A DNA stretch of 64,000 nucleotides from the NCBI GenBank assembly GCA_007570785.1, contig ML662442.1, positions 61,058,896 through 61,122,895 of the forward strand, read 5' to 3'. The stretch comes from Antilocapra americana. Taxonomy: Eukaryota; Chordata; Mammalia; Artiodactyla; Antilocapridae. Below are positions 10,801-24,120 of this stretch, piece after piece. Within the stretch, counting starts at the first letter, position 1. Every line of letters begins with the position of its first letter. The notes under the pieces were generated by a model. It did not search any database. It was not told the DNA's origin and saw nothing but the letters and a program-made list of their open reading frames with translations. Made by a program: the position numbers and the translations under genes.

Positions 10801-13391
10801 AGGAAGGTCCAGCCTGTGTCTGTTCTAAGACAAGTTCAAATTTTCATTACTGTCAAGTTACTATCATCTCTCTGAACATGCTAAATGATTGCTCCTTTTT
10901 TCTTAAATTACTGGAATAAATACATACACTATATTTAAATTGGGATATGTTTAAATCAGTAAATATGTTATTATTATTCAAAATCAGAGTGGCTTCTGAT
11001 AATGAACAGTTAATTAAAAACTCAAGATTTGATTTCACAAGTTCTGGGAAAAATATTTTAAATATGTTTTAGACTTTTCCTAATGTCAATAAAGAAGTAA
11101 AAAAAAAATGTGGGCAAAACCAATTAAAAAAAAATTAAAAAATCTTATTTGAAAAAAAAAAAAATGCCTTTTGGTCTGTGGTTAGAATTTACACATCGTT
11201 CAAGGGGCAGGTGTTCTTTCCCTAACTGACATTAAGTGCTGAATCACTAAACCAACCCTTCTAACCTAGAGTAAAAAGGAAAATAAGAAAATTAATTTCA
11301 TTACACAGATTAGTGAGAACCTTCCCCATTTCCTAATAAATTATTTTTCATTAAAATAACAACAAAATTTTCAAATAATGTCCTTGCCATTTAAAAATAT
11401 TCTTTCATGTGAAAAATTTTGTTTCATGTAAGTAAATTTCATCGATGGCTTTTGCTAAAGTCTGCTTTAAAAAGGGACAATTGTTTCAAATATTTATTAG
11501 AATTGGAACAAAGTAGATGCCCAAATTAAAGTGCAGGTTTTAAAATTCAGACCTTAAATATTGCATCAAAGATAGACATTTCTAAAAATAACTTTTTAGA
11601 ATTTTTAACACCTTACTTGAAATTACCTTTTCTCCCATTCTCAGTGCTTACTCTCCAGTTATTTAGCAGGGCCTAAAAAAATTTGCTGGTATCATAGTAT
11701 ACAAAAGTATAAACTACTACACATAAGGCTTTCAATGTTTATTTAGTGTTATTTATTGATGAATAATTTTTACTTATTCAAAGGAATTTGGTAACTAATA
11801 ACCCTGAACAAAATGTCCATTTCACAGTATTTGAAAACCTAGAAGCCAATAAAAAACACAATTTTTACTTAATTTATTGTTTAGTCACTTCTTTATACTT
11901 ATAAAATGAAGGAAGCATATGAATAATCTCTATACGAGTATATGTGAAAACATATGCTAGCTTTCCATTTTTTTCATCTTTATATTGCACAGTCAACCTT
12001 GGCACTTAACAAATAAGTTGAATTTTTAAAGTATGAATATTCTACAATAGATGTGAACAATGTGTACCATTGTATAAAAATGCCCACATTTGGGGACATT
12101 TCCACTTAAGTTAAACAACACAAAAATCTTCCTGGCAGTTATTTTCCTCTATAGCTTTTGAAAATAAAACAACTGATATTACTCTTACCTGAGCCTATTT
12201 TGCTTGCTTTTAATGTTCCTATTTTAAGACTTTTTCCTAAAATAAATTCTGATTGAACTAAGTTTTAGGGGAAAAATTTGTTCCATTCAAGTACAAACAC
12301 AAAAATGCCACACACTTTAAAAATTCTTTTATATTTTCAAATATTTTGATTTTTTAATGTAATGTTTAATTACACTAAAAGGGTAATTCATTGATCTGTA
12401 GTGTATGGCCTAGAACCAACCTAAGAGTCAAGATATACAGTAACTGAAGTGTTAAGCCTTAGATAAACCAATTCCATGGTTTTTTTAGGAAAACATTTAA
12501 CATCATTTCAAATAATATTGTGTTTTAATGAAAGTAAATTTTACACATTACCAAATCAACATTTTTCAAATAAAACTGAATGTTTAGGTTTGCCAAATTC
12601 TATTCTGATAGTCATTTTAGTGTCCAACTATATGACACTGACACAAATAGAGCAAATTTATATTTAATTAGCCATATTATCAATTTCAAATATTGGGATA
12701 TAATAAGTTTTACTGAATTGTAAAGCTTAGCTATTGAAAGGGTTCAACTTTTACTGTCCGAGAACTTAGGTCTTCCTGAATCAAGAGCAGTTTTAATCCT
12801 GTGAAGCTCAACAGAATATGTTGTAAATATTTAGAAAATTCTACTTTAGAAATATAATGCTCATCTTTAATACATTATTATAAATATAAGCTCATGTAGA
12901 GAAATACTGGTGCTCTGTTTTCATTTAACTGAAATTATTTTTTAAATATGTGACAGGATATATTTCATTAGTCTTTACACAATTTTACTTCACTTGAGTC
13001 TGTATGAACCAATTTCTTTATTGTGAATTCATATTAAAAAGTGAAAAAGAAAGTTTTCTTTTGCCCTAATATTTAAAACTTATGAAATATGAATAAACAC
13101 AAGTTGAATACAATGCTATAATTTTCAAATTTTCCCTAATTGTACTACCATATCCCTAGCTGATTAAATTAAACGTTAAAAAAGTTAAAGTCAATAGCCA
13201 TAAAAGAATTACGTTGGTACTAAAATAGGCACAATTTTTTGCCACATGAACTCATACATGTTTCAAATTAATAAAAGTCATGTTCATATAGAACATAATT
13301 CACTGTGTATTATTCAATGCATTTGACCAGTTTAAGTTAATTTTTAACATCATACTTATTAAATTGAAATTGTAATCAGTAGTAGAATGAG
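10801..13391. other. Long AT-rich repeat-poor block
   Basis: About 2.6 kb of AT-rich sequence with no identifiable LINE, SINE or LTR, only short A runs near 11100-11165. It resembles the composition of long 3' UTRs or conserved gene-desert sequence. No open frame above 63 codons is present, and I see no exon. Confidence 0.35.
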
Positions 13392-13616
13392 CATGCTTGT
13401 GTGTACTAAGTCACTTCAGTCATGTCTGACTCTTTGTGATCCCATGAACAGTAGCCCTCTAGGCTCCTCTGACCATGGGGTTCTCCAGGCAAGAATACTG
13501 GAGTGAGATGCCCTGGCCTCTCAAAGACTATCTTTCCAACCCAGCGATCGAACCCACATCTCTTGTCTCCCCCACTGATAGGCAGGTTCTTTACCACTGA
13601 GCCACCAAGGAAGCCC
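13392..13616 (-). mobile_element. Bov-tA SINE
   Basis: A full minus-strand Bov-tA. The head GGCTTCCTTGGTGGCTCAGT reads leftward from about 13616, with a B-box-like GGGTTCGATCGC and the usual body. The tail lies near 13395. The overlapping 63-codon frame is a by-product. Confidence 0.92.
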
Positions 13617-14190
13617 TACAAGACAAAACAAATGTCTATCTAATACAAGCTATTTCTCGTGTTTGTTTATAACCCAATTGTATAGTCAAATAGTAAGTAG
13701 TTATAAAATTTCTAAAAATGTTGATGATTTTATAAAGATAGGATTCACTACAGAATATCATAAACTCTTCAGGTAGGAAGAGCAAGAATAAACTTCACTA
13801 CAAGTTTTATCTCTGGAGCAAATAGGCAAATAGGTGACTCGAAAGTGGAAATAATAATAATAATTTCAGCAGATAACACCAAGGACTAAATGTACTTATA
13901 AATATAAAAAATTTAATAAGATTAAATATATATGTATACCTGTACTAAATTTGTATATGGATGAGGATAAAGTATTATTTAATATATGTGCTATATTATA
14001 TGTATTCACATATATTTATGTATAGACATACATAGGCAAAATACATTTATACATGCATTATATATGCTTACACACCCAAATCTATATACAAAGATACCCA
14101 TGCCATAATAATCCTTCAGTATATAGATCTATCATAATCAGTAATCTATCATCAACTATGTGCTGATAGCAAACGTTATCTCTGACACTT
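13617..14190. other. AT-rich unassigned sequence
   Basis: Includes a short AAT repeat near 13850-13862 and TA-rich runs at 13910-14090. Nothing else is recognisable. Confidence 0.4.
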
Positions 14191-15310
14191 TCATTCTAAT
14201 GCTTGATGTTCATTTATTTTGGTTGACAAGCCAGCCCACTTTCTCCTATTTCTCCTTCAACAGAGACATTTTTCCCTTTATTCTTTGTTGGCTTGACCAA
14301 CTCCTCTATCCATACTCTTCATGTTGCTCTTGAAGATCCACATATTTCTGACCCGACTACAGGGCAATCCTGAAATAACAAGGCTTCTTTCACCCACTGA
14401 CAATGCTGATGTATTAAATCTGGGAAGCCTACTACTCTTTTTACTTCAGACATACATTTTTGGTGGGCTAACGTTCACCTGCATCTGAATGTACTATAGG
14501 AGCTCATGCTCATTGGAATGTAACTGAATCATGCCTCCATCTCCAAAACAACTGCTGCTCTTGTGGCAAGTCTTTCAAGTAATATTTTTATCACCCACCA
14601 TGTTTCCTTAGTCCAGAAACCTCTGATCTGCCATCACCTCCTCCCTCTTGCTCACAGCTCATGAACTGTGAAGTTCAGAATGTTCGAACCAAAAAGACCA
14701 CAGATCCTGTCTTTCCTATTTGTAGCTGCTATTAGCTCCTTGCTGTTTGTCTCATATTCATCTAGTAAACCATTACTGGAATAGATGTCTAATCTACTCA
14801 TCTGAGATTTTTTTTTGCCTTAAAATCTCAGAAATTCTTTAGCTTTTTCTATAATTTTGAAATTCACAATCAATATGATTTACTTTTATAATCAGATATA
14901 AAATAACATCCTTTTATAAGTTACTACTGATTATAGTATAAATTCAATATCCTTATTATACCTCAGGAGCCACTTAAAATATGACCACAAATTACCTGAT
15001 CACCTATTATTCTCTGAGCTGTTCTTGGATCACATTTTGAATTTTCAAACTTGTATAATAATCTAAACATTTATTTTCTCATTCTGAAATTTTCTTATTT
15101 GCTTGTTCATTTTCTATATAGGCTGCAGAAAACTATCATCACCTCTTGGTAAGCTTTTTGGGTGGTAAATTCTCAGTGTTCTTAAAAGTTTATTAAAATA
15201 CATTTCACAATATAGCACCTGTATTGATTTTTAAAAATCTATCTTCTTTCACTGGCCTAAAGAGTCCTTAAGAACAAGAATCATACTCTATTCATTTTGC
15301 AGAAGGAAGG
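14190..15310 (+). mobile_element. Ancient L2-like LINE fragment
   Basis: Diverged text follows the order of the L2 3' half: a 'CATTACTGGAATAGATGTCTAATC' type block near 14770 (L2 'tggattactgcaatag'), then 'AAATTACCTGATCACC' near 14990 (L2 'catgatctggcccc'). The terminal 'AAGAACAAGAATCATACTC' is near 15270 (L2 'gagggcagggactttgtc'). No coding potential remains. Confidence 0.45.
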
Positions 15311-16064
15311 ACAGCGAGAAGAAATGCACGGAGGCAGATACAATTTAAGGACTAATTTCCATAATTTTAACATATTTTGGCAGGAAAAAGAAATATGATA
15401 TTTAATATATTCAAAACACAATATTTAAAAATCTTACCACTTCCAAATCTTACTTTCCCCAAGAGGGAAAACATTTTCATGGTATTTAAAAATTGCTATA
15501 ATAAACACTTTTGAACATTATATTTATAGGCTTATTTAAGCAAAACTATGCTCTCACTTCTGCAAATCTATGTGTGCTTTAATCAATATTCATTTTGGTA
15601 AACAGAAGAAATGGCTAATAGAATCTATATTCAAAGTGACAAGAAGAGTTCTTGCATTGGTTTAGTTGCTTTTGCTAATTTAGAATGGTATCTCAAAGTT
15701 CCCAATTCTAAAAGTAAAACTCTTATAATATTCAAAGGACTACATATGATTCTGCACCATTTCCCCTCTGATTTAATTTCTGTTCACTCTCCTCCTCTTT
15801 CTAGCCTTAGTGGTTTCTCACTTTTTCTGAAATACACCAGCACACTCTCACCATAATACTTCACTAAAGATATTCTCGCAACTTGGAAAACCATTCACCA
15901 GATATCTGTTTGGTTAACTCCCTCACTTCTCAGCTAGAGAGAGCTTGTTGAACCTGAGTCATCCCCAGCATGCTTCATAACTGTGTAGAGAGTTGATTAA
16001 TTCTTAAGTTACTTGGAATTAAGGCTTTAGAAAATTCTAGCTAATGCGAATCGATCTTAGACCT
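15311..16064. other. Unassigned sequence
   Basis: Mixed AT-rich sequence without an identifiable repeat. The 81-codon frame at 15611-15856 shows no recognisable domain. Confidence 0.35.
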
Positions 16065-16710
16065 AGAGATAAGAGGTAAAACTTGTGTATAAAAAATAAA
16101 ACAGTACAGTAATGGGTTAACTATTACTTAGGGTGCTCAAACCCTGCACATATCAAAGAAAGGACTACTCCTTAACTGGCTCTGGAGAGAAAACATCTAA
16201 GCCCTCAAAGATCCTGTCAATAAGAGTGTTTTTGTATATCTGGGATCTTGGGCCACACAGATAGTCTATGCTAACAATGTGATTTATGATGAAGGTCCTT
16301 TATGGTCCATCTGGGGTCCTGGACCATACAGCACCACTTGATCTCTAGAGGGTCTGGAGACCCAGTAGCTGAGGTCAGTCACACAAATCCTCCATGCTTC
16401 TGTAACTGCTCCAATAAAAACCTTGGATACAAAGGCACAGATGAGCTTCCCTAAGTGGAAATAATTTGTTCTTATTGTGACACATCATTGCTAGGAGAAT
16501 TAAACATTATCCATGTATCTTCACTGGGAGAAGATAACTGGCAATTTATTTTCTCATAGACTCTGCTGTATATATGCTTTTTTCTTTACTGGCTTTAGTT
16601 TTTATTTGTTCCCTGTGGTAAACCGTAACTCAGTTTAACAGCTTCTCTGAGTTCCATATTTCTAGAAAATCAGCAAGACCAGGAGTGATCTGGTGGACCC
16701 CCAACACAAA
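16065..16710 (+). mobile_element. ERVL-type solo LTR (MER21-like)
   Basis: The order of landmarks follows a MER21-type LTR: 'AGTAATGGGTTAACTATTAC', 'CCCTGCACATATCAAAGAAA', 'CCAATAAAAACCTTGGATAC', 'ATTGCTAGGAGAATTAA', 'GGTAAACCGTAACTCAGT' and a GGACCCCCAACACA end. The CA end at about 16709 fits an LTR terminus. No internal retroviral sequence adjoins it, so it is probably a solo LTR. Confidence 0.65.
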
Positions 16711-16809
16711 ATAGGAGGAAACTTTTGTAACCTTGGGTTAGGTAACATGATAAAAAACATATGACACATCTTGAATAAATAAATTTAAAATCTTTTTGTT
16801 TCAAAAGAT

Positions 16810-17480
16810 CATATTATGGAAATGACAAGCCACAGAATAGAAGAAAATATTTTCAATTATATATCTGAAAATATTGGCAAATCAAATATCCAAAATACAG
16901 AGATAAGTCTTACAGCTAAATAGTAAGAGGACAAAGGCCAAAAAAGTTGAAGAGATGTTATTTCAAAAAAAGGCAAATAAATTGCTACTAAGCATAGGCA
17001 AAAATGCTCAACATCACTTGTCCTTAAGGAAATGAAATTAAAACTACAGTGAGATACTATTGACTATAAAACAAAAGACATACAAGTTTTAGCAAGGATT
17101 TGGAGAAACTGGAATCCAAATTCATTGTAAATGGGAAATTAAAATGGTACATTATTCATATTATCTCCAAAAGGGAGATAATACAAATGGCCTTTGGTAT
17201 TGAATAAACAAAATGTGGTAGTTTCAAAACACTACATACTGTATGATTTATTTTATATGAAATGTATAAGAAGGGCAAATTTATAGACAGAAAGGAGAGC
17301 AGTGGTTGCCTGGGGCTGGAAATGTAAGCAATAATGATGAGCAAATAGCTCAAGGGACTTCTTTAGGGTAATGGAAATGGTCTAACATTGGTGATGGTTG
17401 TGCAACTCTATAAATTTACTAAAAATAATTGAATTGTATACCTATAAGGGATGAATTTTATGGTTTAAAAATTAATACCT
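16810..17480 (+). mobile_element. L1M 3' end
   Basis: Collinear with the L1M ORF2 end and 3' UTR: 'CTCAACATCACTTGTCCTTA', 'GATACTATTGACTATAAA', 'GTGGTTGCCTGGGGCTGG' and 'GGTGATGGTTGTGCAACTCT', ending near 'AATTGAATTGTATACC'. Frames are destroyed. Confidence 0.75.
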
Positions 17481-17649
17481 CATTTAAACTGTAAGAAAAA
17501 TCTAATGGGAAAAGATACAAAAATAAACAAAAATAATAACCTACATAATATATAAGAAGAAGATAATGTTTTGATTCCAAAACAATGAAGAATTTAATAG
17601 TGAGTATAGGAAATATAGGGAAGAAGGAACAAAAACTTTGCAGCAATAA

Positions 17650-18125
17650 ATAGGGTGGTCAGATAAGCCTCACAAATTGACATCTTGTTGAAGAGCTTGC
17701 CAACTCAAGGAAAAAGTGGAAGCAAGTTTGGAGGCAGGAGCAAGTTTGAGGAACAGTAAGGAGGTCAATGGGGTTAGAAGCAAAAGATTTGTAAACAATA
17801 AAGTCAGAGCAATAACGATAGTAAAGAGAGAAAAAATAAAAGCCTATTACCCATTTGGAAGATCCTTATTTTGAGAAAAACTGGGGGAGCCATTGGAGAT
17901 TTTTTAACAGAGAAGCAGCATAATCTGACATACCACTTACAAGCATGATTCTGGATGCTAAGAGAATAGACTTTAAGAGTGAAAGAGAAGTAGGGAGACC
18001 AATTAGGTGGCTATTTTGATAATCTTGGCAATATGTTATGATAATTTGAACCCACCAAGGAGATAGATGGAGGTCGCAGTGAGTGGCGATATTATGGATA
18101 AAGCATGAGGGAGAAATTGGCATGA
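17650..18125 (-). mobile_element. L2 LINE fragment
   Basis: On the plus strand the text follows the reverse complement of L2: 'AGGGTGGTCAGATAAGCCTC', 'GAGCAAGTTTGAGGAACAG', 'AGAAGCAGCATAATCTGACA' and 'GGGAGACCAATTAGGTGGCT'. This gives a minus-strand L2. Moderately diverged. Confidence 0.7.
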
Positions 18126-18636
18126 ATTTTTCTCCTTTTAAAAGTTAATTCATACTTTTATAAAAATGATAAGTTAACATATTAAAATATTAAGCATATT
18201 TCTTTATATTTGATGAAATTATTGAATATTTATGCTTCTACATTTTCCAATTTTCTAGCCATGTGCACATATTATTTCTATAGAGAAAAACCATTTTTTC
18301 AACATCCAGTTAATTGAGCAAGATCGTAATACAAACTTTGTTTTTGCCAAAATTGTAAGTCAACATCAAACTGATTACATATATGAAGTAATCAGTGATA
18401 AATGGTAACATTAGCAATATGCAGAATAGTCAAGCAACAAATAATTCCTGAGTACAAAGTGGTGAACTTACTTTTCATAAATATGTGGTAACATTATTAT
18501 CTACTAACTTTCCTGGAATTGTATCACTCTCTACAGAGTTTATCTAATATCTAGTTTTTTTTAGTTGGTAATAAATGCAGTTCTAGCCATAAGGAATATA
18601 ACTTGTATTGGTAAGGAAAGTATTATGTTGAATTAG
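18126..18636. other. AT-rich unassigned sequence
   Basis: No recognisable repeat or gene; composition strongly AT. Confidence 0.4.
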
Positions 18637-18850
18637 GGCTTCCCAGGTGGCTCAGTGGTAAAGAATCCATCTGCCAATTCAGGAGACACTGGAGATGTGG
18701 GTTTGATACCTGGGTAAGGAAGATCCCCTGGAGGAGGAAATGGCAACCTGCCCCAGTATTCATGCAAAGAAAATCCCATGGACAGAAGAGACTGCTGGGC
18801 TACAGTCCATAGGGCCACAAAGAGTTGGACATGAATGAGCACACGTGTGT
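18637..18850 (+). mobile_element. Bov-tA SINE
   Basis: Plus-strand Bov-tA with head GGCTTCCCAGGTGGCTCAGT and B-box-like GGGTTTGATACC, plus the normal body. Its 3' tail has turned into a CA-repeat, a common fate of Bov-tA tails. Confidence 0.93.
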
Positions 18851-18865
18851 GTGCACACACACATG

Positions 18866-18898
<33 letters not shown>
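18851..18898 (+). repeat. (CA)n microsatellite on a Bov-tA tail
   Basis: Imperfect then pure CA repeat directly downstream of the SINE; the pure part covers about 18868-18898. Likely polymorphic. Confidence 0.95.
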
Positions 18899-18900
<2 letters not shown>

Positions 18901-20340
18901 AGATGACAAACAACTTCAAATTCCCAGAGATTTAAATAATAAAGGTATATTTCTCATTTCACTGTGTGTCCAATTCAAATGAGTGAGGGCAGGGTCTCTA
19001 ATAATTATAGTTACTTAGAGATCCAGACTGTTGAAGGCTTCATTTTGACATGATCTACCAGGATAAAATATGTTAAATTATGAGCTGGTTCTTAAAGCAT
19101 CTGTTCAAAATGATACACCTTACTTCTCTCATTACATCGGCTAATGCAAGCCCCATGTCCTATGGTCACAAAAGAGTCAGGAAGTCCAACTCTATGATGT
19201 ACTCAAAATTTAAAGAGAAAAATCTATGATAATTATTATTATGAGAAGGGAGATAGAAGAAGAAAATATTAGAGCTTCAATTTGTATTAATTTTTATATA
19301 AAAAGCAAAATTAAACTATATTAATATTAACTCTAAAGATTTTCTAAAATTTAATTTTAAACTCTATTAGTATTTAATTATAAAAAATTTAATTTATTCC
19401 TATACCAGATGGTCACATGGCATGTATAGTCCACAATATATTGAGACAGTTTCAGAATTTGAAAAATATGTATTTAAACAATTGTCTTCATTCATTTTCT
19501 TGCAATACTTCCATATAATGGATTTTATACAGATCAAATTAAGAATTATTACAATCCAATTTCAACTCTCCACAAAATAGACAATAACTGTGTAAGATGC
19601 CTACAAAGACATTTCAGAATTGAAAATTGCAGAACCTATCAAGAAGACAATGACAGAGTGACACTTTTATTCCTAGTACGAACTTGTTATCAGCTATATA
19701 CAATTGCTGTCTAAAGAAATTGCCAAAATCAGATTTTGAAGAAAATTATTTAGCATATGGATTGATGGCCACCAACACTAACAATAAATCTTCCTTAAAC
19801 GTATATTTTATATGGTGTATACATGCTGTATACTGGACTTTTATGAGGTATCTTTAAGGGCTATAATTTAAAACAAGAACTGAAATAAATACATTACAGC
19901 TATGTCTTTGAATCACCCTATCACATGGTATTAAATCAACATTTTTCCAAATACTGAAGTATTCAATAATGGAAATATTTAATACTTTCAATAATGTTCA
20001 ATAATAGTTAATATAATAATTTAACTTTTATGAAAGAAAAATGGGTTCATTATTAATAAAACATTTAAATTGTTTAAAACATTATTGATTTCATCTTTAT
20101 CCTCTTACAATTTTTATTACTGTGTATGCTTTAGAATTACCATAAATATCAATAAAGAAATTGATATTTTGAGGTATATGCTCATTTTTTTTTTGCTTTT
20201 AGCCTACAAGGTTTGTGATTGAATAAAGTCTTGATCAATTAGCTCATGGATGGGGCATTCCAGTCATTATTTCAATCTGTGGTCAAAATTTATTTTTTTC
20301 AATTGTCTCTTGAAATTTCCGTTTAGGTGAATTAACAGAT
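18899..20340. other. Mostly unassigned AT-rich sequence, possible ancient repeat at its start
   Basis: 18910-19180 has a texture like an old interspersed repeat ('AAAGGTATATTTCTCATTTC', 'ACACCTTACTTCTCTCATTA'), but I could not name it. 19200-20340 is strongly AT-rich with no open frame or repeat that I recognise. Confidence 0.35.
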
Positions 20341-21485
20341 TTAACATGTTCAAAACAGAGCTTTTGCTTTCTCCATCAATCGTCTACCCTGTCAAGGTCT
20401 TCACAATTCTGTCAAAGGTACAAACATCAATCTAACGGTTTAGGTCAAAGTCCTCCCAAGCATCATTTAGTTCTCCTACCTCACACCCATATCAAATCTA
20501 TGAGCAAGTCCTGACATTTCTACCTCCAAAGCATACACGATATTGGTCATTTCTCTTCCAACTGAATCAAGCTAACATGAACTCTTCTGGATTATCACAC
20601 AGTCCTAAATTGTCTCAACCCAGTTCTGCCCCGCAAAAGCCTGTGCAGTCCCACCTAAAATGGTGATCAAGTCCTGTCAGTCTCCTGCTGCGAATTGATT
20701 ATTACCAGTTATAAAATCTACACTCCTTGAAATGCTCTTGCCCATACCTTAAATCTCTTTCTCATATGACTTTCCTCTCTATTTTGTCTTATATGTTCTA
20801 GGTACAGGGATATTTTTCTCTTCTTCAAACAGACTAAGCCCCTTTTGGTCTAGCCGTTCATTCTGTTTGGAACACTCACCTCCAGGATATTTTCTTGTCT
20901 GATTCCTTCTCAGCATTCATGTCTCTGCTACTAAACCAGCTCTTTAGAGAGAACTTCACTGGTCATTTTATCTTACTGGTCCCCACCCATATCCCCAGCC
21001 TCACCTGTAGCAAATTATGTATGACATGGCTTTTAAGGCCTACGAAATTTGTACATCCCCATGTCCTCAGCTTCGTTTCCACTAAGTTTCCCCTCAATTG
21101 CTCTGCTTTATCCTCACTCGTCTCCTTTTACCTTCTTAATTAGATGAAGAGATCCGTTATATGGTTTGCACTTGCTCTGTCCTCAGCAGAAATGTTCTAT
21201 CAGAAATAGGCAAGACTCATTACTTCAGTTTATTCTGGCCTCTGCTCAAGTATCATCTCAGCAGAGCTATCTGCCCTGATTGCCCTAGCAGAAGATCATT
21301 TCCTCCCCCTTTGCTTTGCTCTCTACTTATTTAGTTCTTCATGGTACTGTGTACATATATCAAATCTGTTGGTTGTTTGTCATTTGTTTGAGCCACTGGA
21401 ATATAAGCCCCAGTAGGGTAGGGGCTTCCCCACTCCCTTCCATGATTCTAGCCTTTTGAACAATGTCTGATAATGTGTTATTGTA
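20340..21485 (+). mobile_element. L2 LINE, 3' half
   Basis: Collinear with L2: 'TTTAACATGTTCAAAACAGA', 'CACACCCATATCAAATCTAT', 'ACCTCCAAAGCATACACGAT', 'TGTTTGGAACACTCACCTCC', 'TCTGCTCAAGTATCATCTCA' and 'TGGAATATAAGCCCCAGTAG'. Between 21000 and 21170 the text is disturbed, so there may be an internal insertion or two adjacent fragments. The frames seen here are chance openings. Confidence 0.75.
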
Positions 21486-22839
21486 TTTTATATAAGCTAG
21501 TCCATGCTGAGACTCACTTGGTATTTCACGTCATAAAGGAGGCCTGAATCAGTTTCAAAGAAACAGTAATATAATACAATATAGACTACTGTTCTCTAAC
21601 AACATACAATAAAACTAGTAATTAAAAGCAAAGAACAGCTAAAGATAATTTTATATTATCAGAAAATAAATACCCATTGAATTTAAAAGGAAAAGAAATG
21701 CACTCAGAACTGAGTAAAATATTACAAGAAAATATTACAAGGCAAAATTTATGGGAAAGAAAGAAGTATCTAGAGAAAAATATAGGTTTAAGCGTACTTA
21801 CCAAGAAGCAAGAAATGTTTTTACAATGACTGTGATTTATACCAGGAATCCAGAAAAGGAGCAAGAGAGCAAAGGACACGAGAAAATAATCGAGTCAGAA
21901 ATCAAGGAGAGAAACAAAACAAGAGAGGATTTTACCAAGCCAAATTCTGATTTTCCTCCCCCAAATTTCACATCCAGTTATTCTTATAAGAGAATTCTAC
22001 CTAATTAGAGTTTAAGCCCCATTTCTCTTTATTCAAATACCTCAAAAAAAAAGAACACAACAAAATCTATGTAGTTCATTTTAGAAAGCTAGTGCTATCT
22101 TGAATCTAAAATTATAAATGAGTCTATTAGCTCATTTCAATTACGATCAAATGCAAAAGTCCTTAAATATATCAAACTCCTACTTTGTATTTCAAATGTT
22201 AATACATATTATTATAAATACTATATTAAAAGATTCTTCAATTTGAAAAATCTTCTAAAGGTAATTTCATTAGCAGACCAAAGAAACCAAATCACCTAGA
22301 AAGCAAGGAATAGATAGGAACTTCCTGAATTTAGTGACAACTTAACATCAGTTCTAGAATATTGTACTTAATGAAGGAATTTTAAACACACTTTCTTTAT
22401 GATTCAGAATTCTCATTTTTTAACACAGTACTGGAGGCTCTGGACTATACTATCAAGATAAGGAAAAATGAACAGTTGCAAAACATATTAGGCAAGAGAC
22501 ACAACTCGATGTTTTCTAATGATATCAATATTTAGGAAAATTAGAGCAATAAAAAATAAATTATTAGAATTAAGTTCATCAGTATCGTAGTAATATGTAC
22601 TTACATTTCCACTTTAGTGGTAATCAGTGAGAACAGAGGAAATGTGGTATCAGTCAATACAGCAATATAACATGTGTATGTGTCTGCATTCTAGGAACTA
22701 GCTTTAGAATACACAAGATCTCTATGGAGATATGATTTAAAAACTCTAATACATGATCACAAAGATGAATTTTTGGTTTGTTTGTTTTTCAATGAGAGAT
22801 AAACTATGCAAATGGCTGGCAAGACCTTACTATTTAAAA
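21486..22839 (+). mobile_element. Probable degraded L1M, uncertain
   Basis: Parts (about 21560-22010) are L1-like ('ATAAAACTAGTAATTAAAAG', 'AGAGAATTCTACCTAATTAG'), consistent with an old ORF2 region. 22010-22839 is AT-rich and cannot be assigned confidently. Confidence 0.35.
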
Positions 22840-24120
22840 AACTGAAGTCATAATCAAAACATATCTACATTAGAAATCCCAGGTCAGAATGGCTTTATTT
22901 GGAATTTTACTAAATATTTAAATAAGAAATTATATCTAATTTGTATAATATCTTTAGAAGAAGAAAAAAAGACTCTACCCAAGAAGTTCTACAAGCTCAA
23001 CATAACTCACTACAAAAACCTGGGTAGGATGTCATACAAGATCAAAATAATAAGCCAATTTCATACCCTAAAAGAAATACAAAAAGGTCTTTAAAACTAA
23101 TAAACTGAATTCAATGATATATAACCAAATTGATCTTATTCCACAAATAAATGACTTAAGATTGTAAAAAATCAATGTAAAAAAATCATAATATCATTAC
23201 AAAAGTTATTTAAAAATTTGATAAAGTAAACATATCTTTATGACTTAAAAAACTGGTATAAAACTAGAAACTTTTTTAAATTAAAGCAAACATTATACTT
23301 AATGATAAATTATTAAAACTTAGCTCTATGGTTTTGAGGTTAGTAAAACAAGGACCTTTATCATTACTCTTATTTGATATTATTCTATTGATAGAAACAC
23401 TAGATAATACCTTAACTGAAGGAAAATGAAATACAATCATTGGAAAGAATAAGAACCTATCAACATTTACAGAAAACTTAAATATGTATATGACAAATCT
23501 AAAATAATCTAAAGATATATTCTTAGAATTCAAACACCCAAAGAAAAAATGAAAACTTCCAAAGATACCACTTCTAATAGAATTTTAAAAATCAATCAGA
23601 TAACTAAGAATAAAGCTGAAACAGAAGTGTAAGAATGTCACAAATAAAAATTATTAAACATTATTGACAGAAGTGAAAAGATATCTATTCATATAACTAG
23701 ACAGGTAAACTAGGCTCATGGTTCAGAAGAAGACTTCATTTAAAATCATGTCAATTCTCTACAAACCAATGAATTCCTAATAAAAAAATTGGGAGAACTG
23801 GTTTTACAATACTAGAGCTCAAATTTGGCTTAATTTTTAATCATCAGGGAGATTTTTAAAAAACTGATGCCTTATCACCTACAAATTAAATCCCTGTCTT
23901 TTCAGGAGAGAACCACATTCTGAAAGTTGCTTAAAAAATAAATTTTAAAAGTTCCCATCACAAGAAAAAAAAGCTATAATTATGGGTGGTAATAAATGTT
24001 AACTAGATTTATAGTGGTGATCATTTTGCTATATGCACAAATAAAGAATCATAACTTTGTACACTTGAAAATATATGATATTATATCTAAACTAATATCA
24101 ATTATCTTAAAAAGACTGAT
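22840..24120 (+). mobile_element. L1M, ORF2 remnant with its own 3' end
   Basis: ORF2-derived text runs through 'AGCAAACATTATACTTAATG', 'AACAAGGACCTTTATCATTA', 'AGAATTCAAACACCCAAAG' and 'CAATTCTCTACAAACC'. A complete L1 3' terminus follows at 23940-24115 ('GTTAACTAGATTTATAGTGG', 'GATCATTTTGCTATATGCAC'). Because a second L1 3' end follows immediately, this copy is probably nested in an older L1. Confidence 0.65.

Noticed and set aside
18633..18896. Minus-strand frame with a CVCVCV start
   Set aside because: Translation of a CA repeat joined to a Bov-tA.
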